Below, one piece after another: positions 36,262 to 44,844 of a stretch of 64,000 nt of DNA. How positions within the stretch are numbered: position 1 is the stretch's first letter; each line of letters begins with the position of its first letter. The notes under the pieces were generated by a model. The model did not search any database and had not been told where the DNA came from. It worked only from the letters and a program-made list of their open reading frames with translations. Both the position numbers and the translations under genes were made by a program. Origin of the DNA: JAJYBV01 sp021812265 (GTDB lineage: Bacteria; Chloroflexota; Ktedonobacteria; Ktedonobacterales; JACDGC01); the NCBI GenBank assembly GCA_027459525.1, contig DAIDIC010000210.1, forward strand, positions 36,455 through 100,454, read 5' to 3'.

Positions 36262-36433
36262 ACCTTGCCCTTCTTTCATAGAAAATAAATACCCATCTTT
36301 GGGGAAATAAAAGAAACCTAAACGGCCCCAACGCCGTATATACCATATTAGGTGAACTATAACACAGTATATGAGCAAAATTTTACCATATCTTTAAGAA
36401 ATTTTCAATAGCAGAAAAAAACTTTTGAATATT

Positions 36434-36504
36434 CAGGACTTTCGTTTCAGTAGAAAATTTGGGGGTATACAAGGGCGCGGCGCCTCTTGCAAGCGAAAGT
36501 CCTA
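36434..36504 (-). repeat. MITE-like element, short internally deleted copy (71 bp)
   Basis: Both ends are present (GGACTTTCG and AAGCGAAAGTCC), but about 66 bp of the interior is missing compared with full copies. A GGCGC palindrome and the CCTTGTA-like arm remain. It lies between the SGNH hydrolase and GNAT genes. AATAT is repeated near both borders, though not in register. Confidence 0.75.
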
Positions 36505-36557
36505 ATATATTAAATATATCGCCGAGCGGTTGAATAAGCGCTGAAGCGCTGCGGAAA

Positions 36558-37556
36558 CTATAAATCCGACGCACTATTTGATTCTTCTGTCAGTGGCTTT
36601 GCAATTACAAATCCATCGGGAGCAACCCGCCGAAACCCAAACCATTCATATAGTCGATGCGCATGCGCATTGGCTTCTTCCGTGTTCAACAAAATGCGCA
36701 CAGCGCCGGCGCGCGCAAAAAATTCTATCGCGGCGCGCATCAGCCGGGCGCCGATTCCTCTGCTGTGTAGCGCCGGATGCACTCCAATTCTAATCAAAAA
36801 TCCGATAGAACCTTCCACATCACTGTATTGGTACCCCAAAATTACGCCATCGTCATCTACCGCAACCACAAAAAAAGGATTATTTTGGTATATCTCGGTA
36901 AATTCTTGCGCGTTATGCCGCCATAATGGCGCAAATGCTGCGTTTTCTACCGCACAAATAGCTTCCATATCTGTTTCCGGCTGAAAAGGACGAACCTGCA
37001 CATATTGCGCGCCTTCCGCAGGGATTGATACACCATATTTATCATATGACCATAATTGCGATTGCATAGTAAATCCTTGCTTCAGCAGCAGTCCCTTCAG
37101 CCAATCATTTTCGGTGTCATATCCCGAATAATAGAGACACTCCGCGCCGTTGGCCCGCAACATAGGGTACAGCGCCGCTAAACTTCTTTGCAGATATACC
37201 TCTAAGCGCTGATGTTCTCCCCACTCTGCGCCGAAGCCGCCTATCCATGCGCTGGGCGCCACTACCGATGAACACAACAGAAACGCGGTGTAGGGATTGT
37301 TTTTGCGATATACAATAACTCCGGGTCTTGTAGCAATCAGCGCCGACAGTTCATTCGGTAAAAATCGCTGTGTCGACCATGGAGACTGCGTTAAAATCTG
37401 CATGATACCATCACTGTCTTCATGCGAAACAGGCCTGATAAATATTTCCGGTGTGTTCAGAAAAAGCACCTGCGATTCACAAAATAATAGGCTTTTGTCG
37501 CGCTGACGCGCGTATTCACAGACAGAATAATATAGCGCATTGCAAATGTCAAACAT
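36558..37556 (-). CDS. GNAT family N-acetyltransferase (two GNAT modules)
   Basis: This 332-residue protein contains two acetyltransferase-like halves. The N-terminal half (about 38-170) keeps the fold pattern but not a clear acetyl-CoA loop. The C-terminal half (about 185-320) has IRIGVHPALHSRGIGARLMR (acetyl-CoA pyrophosphate loop) and the late AHRLYEWFGFRRV segment. Such tandem proteins resemble mycothiol synthase in architecture; in a genome with inositol phosphate synthase that is a tempting idea, but nothing here proves it. No strong ribosome binding site is seen. The gene is convergent with none and lies upstream of the rpmH promoters on the opposite strand. Confidence 0.8.
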   Translation of the reverse strand: MFDICNALYYSVCEYARQRDKSLLFCESQVLFLNTPEIFIRPVSHEDSDGIMQILTQSPWSTQRFLPNELSALIATRPGVIVYRKNNPYTAFLLCSSVVAPSAWIGGFGAEWGEHQRLEVYLQRSLAALYPMLRANGAECLYYSGYDTENDWLKGLLLKQGFTMQSQLWSYDKYGVSIPAEGAQYVQVRPFQPETDMEAICAVENAAFAPLWRHNAQEFTEIYQNNPFFVVAVDDDGVILGYQYSDVEGSIGFLIRIGVHPALHSRGIGARLMRAAIEFFARAGAVRILLNTEEANAHAHRLYEWFGFRRVAPDGFVIAKPLTEESNSASDL

Positions 37557-37631
37557 GCTTTAAATCCGATTGTACGGCAAAAATAGCTTTTTCATCCATT
37601 GAACGGGCAGGTGAGCATTGAGCATATTTGT

Positions 37632-37660
37632 TTGACAGATCACAAATTTAGAAGTATAAT
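37632..37660 (+). promoter_or_regulatory. Consensus sigma-70 promoter, P1 of the rpmH operon
   Basis: TTGACA (37632-37637) and TATAAT (37655-37660) match consensus at all twelve positions with the ideal 17-bp spacing. Transcription would begin near 37667, about 105 nt before rpmH. Confidence 0.85.
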
Positions 37661-37738
37661 TGATGGTGAATTAATAAGCGCTTTCAAGGCATTTCGGCTT
37701 TGCAAGCCATTATTGTAAGGAGATGCGGCATATACTGT

Positions 37739-37766
37739 TTGACAGGTATAGCAAGCCGCATATAAA
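37739..37766 (+). promoter_or_regulatory. Second promoter P2 at the rpmH start codon
   Basis: TTGACA (37739-37744) and TATAAA (37761-37766) lie 16 bp apart. The predicted start point is at or within a base or two of the A of the rpmH ATG (37773), so this transcript would be leaderless. Confidence 0.6.
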
Positions 37767-37772
37767 TGCGAC

Positions 37773-37919
37773 ATGAAACGAACCTATCAGCCCAAAAAAC
37801 TCCCGCGTCTGCGTGTACATGGCTTTTTAAAGAGAATGTCTTCTCATGACGGCCGCAAAGTATTAAAATCTCGCCGTTTGAAGGGTCGCTGGCGCCTGAC
37901 TGTTGGCGCTTCAAAATAA
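37773..37919 (+). CDS. rpmH: Ribosomal protein bL34
   Basis: These 48 codons encode a basic protein starting MKRTYQPKKLPRL. It contains HGFLKRMSSHDGRKVLKSRR and a closing KGRWRLTVGASK, the diagnostic order for bL34, which binds 23S rRNA in the large subunit. The second and third motifs fit family length. No ribosome binding site lies at the usual distance. A 17-codon reading frame from 37723 ends across the rpmH ATG (ATGA overlap), so coupling is also possible. It is the first gene of rpmH-rnpA-yidD-yidC-jag. Confidence 0.95.
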   Translation: MKRTYQPKKLPRLRVHGFLKRMSSHDGRKVLKSRRLKGRWRLTVGASK

Positions 37920-37921
37920 TA

Positions 37922-38260
37922 GTGAAACGCTGGGAGAGAATCTGCCTGCAACGCGATTTTGACGCGGTATATGCCCACGGCAAAACCATAAAACGGCCAT
38001 CTTGCGTTATAGCTTGGGCGCCGAATACGTTACAGTTTTCTCGCTTTGGCGTTGTCGCCAGCAAACGTGTAGGCGGCGCCGTTGTGCGCGCGCTCGTAAA
38101 GCGCCGAATACGCGCCATTGCGCAAGAAATAAAAGATTCGCTGCATATACCCTGCGATATCATTATTTCTGCCCGCCCGCTTGCCGCGCGCCGCGAGTTT
38201 AGCGATCTGCGGCGTGATATTTGGGAAGCTATAAACGCAGCGGGCCTGCTTAAACAATAA
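37922..38260 (+). CDS. rnpA: Ribonuclease P protein component
   Basis: This 112-residue basic protein assists RNase P RNA in removing tRNA 5' leaders. It shows FDAVYAHGKTIKRPSCVI, RFGVVASKRVGGAVVRALVKRR (the RNR-motif region) and IIISARPLAA. The RNR motif is degenerate: GGAVVRALVKRR stands where GNAVxRNRxKR is usual, so the two Asn are lost. It starts with GTG two bases after the rpmH stop, so it is translationally coupled. The gene order leaves little doubt about identity. Confidence 0.93.
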   Translation: MKRWERICLQRDFDAVYAHGKTIKRPSCVIAWAPNTLQFSRFGVVASKRVGGAVVRALVKRRIRAIAQEIKDSLHIPCDIIISARPLAARREFSDLRRDIWEAINAAGLLKQ

Positions 38261-38305
38261 CACGCGCCATTTTGCGCCGCCGCCAAGATTGCGAGGCATT
38301 GCACT

Positions 38306-38518
38306 GTGAAATATATTGCTCTTTTTCTCATCCGGCTCTATCAGAAATTTATTTCTCCTCTTTTTCCTCCATCGTGCAGATTTCAGCCAACCTGCTCTCA
38401 CTATGGATATGAGGCGATACAAAAATATGGCTTTCTGAAAGGCGGCGTTATGGCCATAAAACGCATCGGCAGATGTCATCCCTTCTATAAGGGAGATCTA
38501 TACGATCCCGTGCCATAG
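38306..38518 (+). CDS. yidD: Membrane protein insertion efficiency factor YidD
   Basis: This 70-residue protein has the family core LIRLYQKFISPLFPPSCRF, QPTCSHYGYEAI and the late RIGRCHPF with the conserved Cys residues. It is a small membrane-associated helper of YidC and Sec insertion. The start is GTG at 38306 with GAGG about 11 bases upstream. It lies in the usual place between rnpA and yidC. Confidence 0.93.
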   Translation: MKYIALFLIRLYQKFISPLFPPSCRFQPTCSHYGYEAIQKYGFLKGGVMAIKRIGRCHPFYKGDLYDPVP

Positions 38519-38621
38519 CCGATTATAATCACTATACTGTTTTGATATGCAATATTTGTAAATTTGGCGTAAGTTTTATTCCCCGGCAGCGCGTCGTGGA
38601 AGATTTTTGGGAGGCTCTATC

Positions 38622-40007
38622 TTGGGCGGTATTGGGCAATTGTTCGGCTATGTTTTCTTTGAGCCGACGTTTAATCTGTTAATGTTTATCTATGGTGTTA
38701 TCCATAGTTTCGGCTGGTCCATCATTCTTATGACTGTCATTGTTCGCATGCTGATGATACCGCTTTTTATGAAGCAGCTTGAATCACAGCGCCAAATGCA
38801 GAATGTTACACCTCTCATTCAAGAAATTCAGAAAAAATATAAGAATGATCCCCAAACCGCAAATCGCGAGATTATGCGGGTGTATAAAGAACATAACGCC
38901 AGCCCGGTAAGCGGGTGTCTGCCAAATCTTATTCAACTCCCCTTTATTTATGGCCTCTTCGACGCTTTTAATCAAATTTTAAATGGCGCAAAGCCTGCCG
39001 TTCTGTATTCTCAACTCTATCCATTTGTAAAACCGGTTTTTGGCAGCGCAAATTCATATTATTTAGTGAACCTAAATCATTTTATGCAATTTTGGGGCTA
39101 TAACCTCGCAAAACCAGATCCATATTATATCTTACCGATTCTGGTTGGTTTAACTACGTTTGTGCAAACACGCATGATGCTAAATGTCACCAAAAATCAA
39201 CCGCAACAAGCCAACGCAAGTTCTTCTCAGCAAAACGCCACCCAAGCTTCTATGCAGATGATGCAATATGTTATGCCAATTATGCTGTTCTTCTTCAGCA
39301 TACGCTTTGCTTCGGGCTTGTCTGTGTATTGGACAGTCAGCACACTTTTTATGGTTATTCAGCAAGGGTTGGTGTATGGAACCTTTATTCCCTATTTGCC
39401 AAAATCAATTGCCAAGTTCATGCCAAAACCCGCTATGAGAGTCGCTGTAGCCGCCAATGCAGGATCAAACAGCCTAAATGTCAGTTTGTCTAATCCTTCT
39501 GAGCCTGCTTCTAAACCATCTTACAACCGATTTAACAGATTAAATCCCGGCACAGTCGTAGACGCGGACACGAAAGAATTACCGGATTCGGCGAATGATT
39601 CTCGACATGAAGCCGAAAACAACCAAAATAATGACGCCGCTATGAAGCAAAATTTCCCGGCAGCCAGCCAACCCAAAACACCAAGAGAAGCTAAACCCAA
39701 AAAGCCGCAAGTACAGTTTATTTCTGACACTTCGGCTGAAGCACAGCCCGAAACACATTCTGTTGTCAAACCTTCACCGGCTGCGGTTTCAACAATGAAG
39801 ACGAAAACACCTACAAAACCGGTCCAAACACATTCAATGGCAAAAGGTAACGCCGCCGTCGGCGCCAAAGCAGCCGCAAAACCAGCAAATTCAGCAGGAA
39901 GCTCTCACACAGGAACCAGCGGCAAGTCTGCAAAATCATCGACGAGTTCCGGTAAATCCAGCGCAGGATCTTCCAAAAATAGATCTCAGTCTCACAAGAA
40001 AAAGTAA
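38622..40007 (+). CDS. yidC: Membrane protein insertase YidC/Oxa1 with long basic tail
   Basis: This 461-residue insertase lacks the large periplasmic domain of Gram-negative YidC. The core (about 1-260) has spans around WSIILMTVIVRMLMIPLF and MQYVMPIMLFFFSIRFASGL and the hydrophilic hairpin EIQKKYKNDPQTANREIM. From about residue 270 on there are some 190 residues of low-complexity Lys/Ser/Ala/Pro/Thr tail, longer than usual, which could bind the ribosome. I choose the TTG at 38622 because GGGAGG lies 7 bases before it; the in-frame TTG at 38607 overlaps that site. Confidence 0.92.
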   Translation: MGGIGQLFGYVFFEPTFNLLMFIYGVIHSFGWSIILMTVIVRMLMIPLFMKQLESQRQMQNVTPLIQEIQKKYKNDPQTANREIMRVYKEHNASPVSGCLPNLIQLPFIYGLFDAFNQILNGAKPAVLYSQLYPFVKPVFGSANSYYLVNLNHFMQFWGYNLAKPDPYYILPILVGLTTFVQTRMMLNVTKNQPQQANASSSQQNATQASMQMMQYVMPIMLFFFSIRFASGLSVYWTVSTLFMVIQQGLVYGTFIPYLPKSIAKFMPKPAMRVAVAANAGSNSLNVSLSNPSEPASKPSYNRFNRLNPGTVVDADTKELPDSANDSRHEAENNQNNDAAMKQNFPAASQPKTPREAKPKKPQVQFISDTSAEAQPETHSVVKPSPAAVSTMKTKTPTKPVQTHSMAKGNAAVGAKAAAKPANSAGSSHTGTSGKSAKSSTSSGKSSAGSSKNRSQSHKKK

Positions 40008-40029
40008 CGGGTATTACCCTGTGTTCAGG

Positions 40030-40062
40030 CGGGTGGCGCTCTTCGCGTCACTCGCTTTCGCT
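40030..40062 (+). terminator. Hairpin between yidC and jag
   Basis: GCGGGTGGCG (40030-40039) pairs with CGTCACTCGC (40047-40056) over ten positions including two G-U, followed by TTTC. It may attenuate transcription between the two genes. Confidence 0.45.
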
Positions 40063-40159
40063 ATAGTATATAGCCGAAATTACGACAAAATATAGCAGGT
40101 TTTCTGCGCGCGACACATACGTTAGATTTGCGCAGTATGAAAGGGATAGAAAAGTTTAT

Positions 40160-41023
40160 ATGGATTCAGTTGAAACTTCCGGTAGAACTGTCGATGACGC
40201 GGTTTTACAGGCGCTGACCCGTTTGGGAAAATTACGCGAAGATGTGGAGATTCAAATTCTGCAAGAGCCTGTTAAAGGCTCCCGAGGTATCGGATCCCGC
40301 GACGCCCGAGTACGGGTTTGGGTGAAACATTCTGTTACTCATCCAGATGAGGCAGAATCTGCCGCGTCAAACGCTTTGCCTGGCAATGGAGTAGATAACA
40401 GGCAAAGATCGCACCGCACACCGTCTATTTTTTCTGAAGCTTCTCGAACAGCGCCTAAATCATATGTTCCCGGCCCACAGGAAGATAAAGAGGAAGAATT
40501 TGAGGAAGAGCAGCCGGTTCGCGCCACAGAAGACAGTCGCCCTGCTTCAGACACATATACCCGGCTTGCCGCAGATACACTGCGTGAAATTGTAAAACAA
40601 ATGGGTATTCCTTGCACCATTGAAATTACCGGCCGCAACCCGCTGCGTTTAAACATCCGGCTAAAAGACACTGCAGACACGCAATCGGAGTTAATCGGCC
40701 GCGGCGGCGAAACATTAAGCGCCATGCAATTGCTGGTAAATTTAATTGTGAACAAGCAAAACGATGAACATCACCGCATCCTTATCGATATTGAAAATTA
40801 TCGTAAGCGCCGCGATGAAAATCTCCGATCTTTGGCGCAAAGAGTTGCCAGCCAAGTGCAAAAAAATATGCGGTCTGTTATGTTGGAGCCGATGACTCCG
40901 TATGACAGAAGAATTATTCATCTTACACTGCAAGATTCTCCCTATGTGCAAACACAAAGCACCGGTGAAGGCGAACAACGGCGCGTGGTTGTTTCTTTGA
41001 AACAAACAAAACATGAATCCTGA
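40160..41023 (+). CDS. jag: Jag/KhpB RNA-binding protein
   Basis: This 287-residue protein has three parts: a Jag_N domain (1-55, with VDDAVLQALTRLG and GSRGIGSRDARVRVWV), a charged linker (about 60-135), and KH plus R3H domains. The KH loop is LIGRGGETLSAMQ. The R3H part holds IDIENYRKRRDENL and MTPYDRRIIHLTL. KhpB proteins bind RNA with KhpA and influence cell division and wall synthesis in Gram-positive bacteria. It sits downstream of yidC as usual, with an 11-bp overlap into the next gene. Confidence 0.93.
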   Translation: MDSVETSGRTVDDAVLQALTRLGKLREDVEIQILQEPVKGSRGIGSRDARVRVWVKHSVTHPDEAESAASNALPGNGVDNRQRSHRTPSIFSEASRTAPKSYVPGPQEDKEEEFEEEQPVRATEDSRPASDTYTRLAADTLREIVKQMGIPCTIEITGRNPLRLNIRLKDTADTQSELIGRGGETLSAMQLLVNLIVNKQNDEHHRILIDIENYRKRRDENLRSLAQRVASQVQKNMRSVMLEPMTPYDRRIIHLTLQDSPYVQTQSTGEGEQRRVVVSLKQTKHES

Positions 41024-41870
41024 TCTCGTTATTATCGGCCATATCGCGCGCGACTTGCTTCCGGATGGGTCATTCCGGCTGGGCGGCTCGGTTGCCTATG
41101 CTGCCCGCATAGCGCAAAAACTTGGCGCGCGCGTCGCTGTAGTAACCAGCGCTAAAAAGCAGGATGTGGAATGGTTTAGCGCCATGTTGCCAAATGTTGC
41201 GGTTGCCGCAGCGTTTTCCGAGGAAACTACTGTGTTTCACAATGTGTATACACCCCATGGAAGAGAGCAAAAATTGCTTGCGCGCGCAAACACCATTTCC
41301 TTTGAATATATTCCCGAAAATTGGCGGAATGCGCCAATTACATTGCTTGGCCCTATTGCAAATGAAATAGACGCAAGCGTTCCCCAATACCTTAACGGCG
41401 ATATCATTGCAGCCACACCTCAAGGCTGGATGCGCAGCTGGAATAGCGCCGGAATGGTGCGCTTAGGCGCATGGCGTGGCGCCGAACATATATTGCCGCA
41501 TATACACATGCTTATTGTTAGCGCTGAAGATCTAAGCGGCTCTGCCAACGCCGCCGCATTGCCGGAACAATGGGCGGCAATGATTCCTGCTGTTATCGTT
41601 ACCCATGGCCCGCAAGGCGCGCAAATTTGGGGGAACGGCTTTCAAGGATATACGGTTCCGGCGTTTTCTGTGCGCGAAGCAGACCCCACCGGAGCAGGAG
41701 ATACGTTTGCCGCCGCCTTGCTGATATATTTGCGCAAAACACAAGATATTCTGCGCGCTGTTGAATTTGCCAACGCCGCCGCTTCTTTTGTGGTAGAATC
41801 ATACGATAAAAGCGCTGCGCCATCTATGGAGGCGATACTACAACGCATTCAGCTCGCGGCAAAACCTTAA
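41013..41870 (+). CDS. PfkB family carbohydrate or nucleoside kinase
   Basis: This 285-residue ribokinase-fold protein has the N-terminal substrate region IGHIARDLLPDGSFRLGGSVAYA and the C-terminal PfkB signature EADPTGAGDTFAAALL, with the anion-hole Gly residues and catalytic Asp. It phosphorylates a sugar or nucleoside with ATP; which one is not evident. Its ATG lies inside the last codons of jag, so translation is coupled. Confidence 0.88.
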   Translation: MNPDLVIIGHIARDLLPDGSFRLGGSVAYAARIAQKLGARVAVVTSAKKQDVEWFSAMLPNVAVAAAFSEETTVFHNVYTPHGREQKLLARANTISFEYIPENWRNAPITLLGPIANEIDASVPQYLNGDIIAATPQGWMRSWNSAGMVRLGAWRGAEHILPHIHMLIVSAEDLSGSANAAALPEQWAAMIPAVIVTHGPQGAQIWGNGFQGYTVPAFSVREADPTGAGDTFAAALLIYLRKTQDILRAVEFANAAASFVVESYDKSAAPSMEAILQRIQLAAKP

Positions 41871-41915
41871 ATTGCTGAAGTAAACCCAAATTATTCAGAA
41901 AAGTGCATCAAAAAT

Positions 41916-44678
41916 ATGAAAACTGCCGAATCGGTGTATGTTGCAATCGATGTTGAAACAACTGGGCTGGATCCCAGTAAGGATATTATTATTGAAATCG
42001 GCGCGGTTAAATTTCGTGGTAAAACTGCGCTGGATACATTTCAAACATTTTTAGAGCTGCGCCGGCCGCTGCCATATCGCATACAAAGATTAACCCACAT
42101 TACCAACGAAATGCTCATGAATGCGCCAAAACTTTCCGCCGTTGCCGGATCCGTCAGCAGCTTTATTGGATCCTCTGTTTTGGTGGGACATTCTGTTGGG
42201 TTTGACGCAAGTTTTCTGAAAAAAGCAAACCTGATACAAGCCAATGCGTTGCTGGATACATATGATTTGGCGTCAATTTTGTTGCCCTCACTGCAAAAAT
42301 ATTCTCTTGAAAATGTCGCAGAATACCTCAATGTACACACAAATGTTCATCATCGCGCGCTGGAAGACGCCGAACTTGCTATGAAGGTTTTTTGGAGCTT
42401 TCAAGATATGATTGCGCAAATGCCGGATATGCTGCTGGAATCGATATGCGCAAAAGCGCCGCAAAAGCTGGTTCCATCAATGGAGTTGCTGAACACGGAA
42501 TTATATTTGAGACGGCAAAAAAACAAACAAAACGGCTTCATTTCCGCCAAAGGCAATGACACAATTTTAAGTCGGTTGGGAATATCTCCGGAAATGCTCA
42601 CTTCGAATATTATCAAACAACAAAACACCGGACCGGAAATGATAACACCGTCACAGGAACCGCCGACACGCGAACCACACAAAGGCACATCCGAATATAT
42701 TGCGCAAGCGCTTAAACAGAGCAAACACGCAATTATAGAACATGCGCCGGGCGCGCGCGGCGAAGAGGATGTTGCAGCAGCGCTGCTGCAATGGGCGGCG
42801 CAAACAAAGCGCAAGGTGGTGCTGGCGGCAAGCTCTGCCCAAGCCGCAGCGGAATGCGCAGGAACTACCATACCCAACGCTGTAAAAATTTTGGGGCAAA
42901 CACTTTCGGAGCCGCTAAAAATCGCTTCGGTGTATGAAACAACCGAATATATGTGTTTGCATCGCTGGTTTGGCTTGGCGCGCGCCGCTTCCGCCATCAG
43001 CCCCGAAAGCGCAAAGGGATCAGCTAAAATTACACAATGGCTGCAGAATACTGTTTCAGGTGTAAGAAATGAACTTTCGTTAAACCAATTTGAACAGATT
43101 ATTTGGGATTTAACCTCTGCTGATACCCAAAATATAGCCACTCCGCAGTGCGCATATCGCGATAAAAATATCTGCTTTGTCCGCCAAGCATATAGCGCCG
43201 CGCAACAAGCCGATGTTATTATAACCACCCACGCGGCGCTGCTGACAGCGGAAAAAAATACCGCCATGCGCTTTCCCGCAGACGCAGTATACTGTTTTTT
43301 AGATACCGGCAAGCTGGAAGATTCTGCGTTTAACCGGTTTACAACAACAATCTGCGAAAAGGATATCACCGATATCTTAAATTTATTGTGGAACAGCGCA
43401 GATTCTTCTATCGGTATTTTAGCGGAAGCCCACAACCATATTACCGGAATAGATACAACAGTTTGGAAACAGCAAACAGTAAACGCGGGAGCCGCTAACA
43501 GCGAATTTTTCCGCAAAGCTGCCACTGCCATTGCAGAATCATCAAAAGCAAAAGAAAATGAGAAAGAATCTTTTGCCGGATCGCTGCTTATTAACCCAGC
43601 AACAGCCGAAGAACCGGAATGGCAGCAATTACAAGGTGATTGGGGCGCGCTAAAGAAACGTTTGAATACCCTTTGCGCATCATTGGAAACTGCGGCGCAG
43701 CACATGCGCGCGCAGCATAACATTTTACTTGAAACAGAGCTGCTTGCGCAAAAAACGCGGCTTACAAATATTCGCAGCCAGCTTGCGGAATTTATGGCCG
43801 AACAAAAACCCGATATGGTGTATTGGGTAAAAATGCAGTCGCAAACAAGCAAAGACGCTATACCATATGAGTCACCAATAGTATACAGCGCGCCGAAAAG
43901 TGTGCGTCCCCAGCTAACTGCAATGTTCCGGCGGATGAACAGCGCAATTATTTTTGCCGGTTCTTCTCTTTCAATCAATCAGAAATTTGACTTTATACGG
44001 GAAAGAACCGGTTTGCCGGAAATTATGGAAACCTATATTGCCGAGGAAAACTACAGCGACCAAACCCTTATCTTGCTGATTCATGAAAATACGATGGCGC
44101 AATCTAATAAAACCGCTGTCACCGAAACAATAACAACTATTGCCGATACACTGCGCGGCAACGTTCTGATTATGTTTCCGTCGTATTCGGCGCTGCGTAC
44201 AGCCTACTACAACATAAAGCCCGGTGTGGAAAAAAAAGATATAATGGCATTGGCTCAGGGAATAGATGGATCACAAAAACAGCTATGGAATATATTTAGT
44301 GAGCAGGATAGGGTAATGCTTTTTTCGGCGGGAAGCGCTTGGGATTCTTTTGATTCACAAACAATTGCGCCAAAATGTATTATTATTTCGCGCATGCCGA
44401 TGCCGCCATTAAGTGAACCTACAATGGCGGCGCGCGCAGAGCAATATGCCAGCAAAATCAGCGAATTTGCCGCGCCATATGCGGCGCTGCGCGTGCGGCG
44501 CATGTTGAATAAACTCGCGTGGAGCCATTCCACCCGCAATGTGGTGGTTATTTTTGATAACCGAATCAGCAATACTGAGCAGGGAGATATGTTGCTGGGA
44601 GCGTTGCCACAGGCGCAAACAGAAGAAACACAAATTACCAACTGCCCGGATCGGGTCCGAAAATGGCTCTTAGAATAA
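41916..44678 (+). CDS. DEDDh 3'-5' exonuclease fused to a degenerate DinG-type helicase
   Basis: This 920-residue protein has an intact exonuclease domain (1-165): VAIDVETTGLDP, VGHSVGFDASFL and HHRALEDAELAM, all DEDDh acids and the His present. The remainder aligns by pattern with DinG helicases (YMCLHRWFGL, then CAYRDKNICFVRQAYSAAQQ before VIITTHAALL, later IIISRMPMPPLSEP). The catalytic motifs are gone: the Walker A site reads HAPGARGEED (about 275-284), the DEAH box reads LDTGKLED (about 461-468), and the QxxGRxIR motif VI reads RRMLNKLAWS. The helicase half should not hydrolyse ATP. The exonuclease may be active and the rest a DNA-binding or scaffold part. Confidence 0.85.
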   Translation: MKTAESVYVAIDVETTGLDPSKDIIIEIGAVKFRGKTALDTFQTFLELRRPLPYRIQRLTHITNEMLMNAPKLSAVAGSVSSFIGSSVLVGHSVGFDASFLKKANLIQANALLDTYDLASILLPSLQKYSLENVAEYLNVHTNVHHRALEDAELAMKVFWSFQDMIAQMPDMLLESICAKAPQKLVPSMELLNTELYLRRQKNKQNGFISAKGNDTILSRLGISPEMLTSNIIKQQNTGPEMITPSQEPPTREPHKGTSEYIAQALKQSKHAIIEHAPGARGEEDVAAALLQWAAQTKRKVVLAASSAQAAAECAGTTIPNAVKILGQTLSEPLKIASVYETTEYMCLHRWFGLARAASAISPESAKGSAKITQWLQNTVSGVRNELSLNQFEQIIWDLTSADTQNIATPQCAYRDKNICFVRQAYSAAQQADVIITTHAALLTAEKNTAMRFPADAVYCFLDTGKLEDSAFNRFTTTICEKDITDILNLLWNSADSSIGILAEAHNHITGIDTTVWKQQTVNAGAANSEFFRKAATAIAESSKAKENEKESFAGSLLINPATAEEPEWQQLQGDWGALKKRLNTLCASLETAAQHMRAQHNILLETELLAQKTRLTNIRSQLAEFMAEQKPDMVYWVKMQSQTSKDAIPYESPIVYSAPKSVRPQLTAMFRRMNSAIIFAGSSLSINQKFDFIRERTGLPEIMETYIAEENYSDQTLILLIHENTMAQSNKTAVTETITTIADTLRGNVLIMFPSYSALRTAYYNIKPGVEKKDIMALAQGIDGSQKQLWNIFSEQDRVMLFSAGSAWDSFDSQTIAPKCIIISRMPMPPLSEPTMAARAEQYASKISEFAAPYAALRVRRMLNKLAWSHSTRNVVVIFDNRISNTEQGDMLLGALPQAQTEETQITNCPDRVRKWLLE

Positions 44679-44844
44679 TGGCTATAAGAAGCACTAGACC
44701 AAACAGGCTATTAGCAAACGCTTGCCTTGCTCTTTGCCTTAAATTCTGCGTATCATTTAGTGTAGTATGTTGTGTAATACTTGCAAATGGTGTCCATTTT
44801 AAAGATACGGCAGAAGCTGAAATCATGAAAGTGACAATGTGTGT

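Noticed and set aside
37684..38331. A 215-codon minus-strand frame opposite rpmH and rnpA
   Set aside because: The plus-strand genes have conserved order and motifs, and the minus frame has none.
42401..43978. A 525-codon open frame on the minus strand
   Set aside because: It lies wholly antisense to the exonuclease-helicase gene, is rich in Ser, Ala and Cys in a mirrored-codon pattern and has no domain motifs. It is a shadow of the plus-strand gene.
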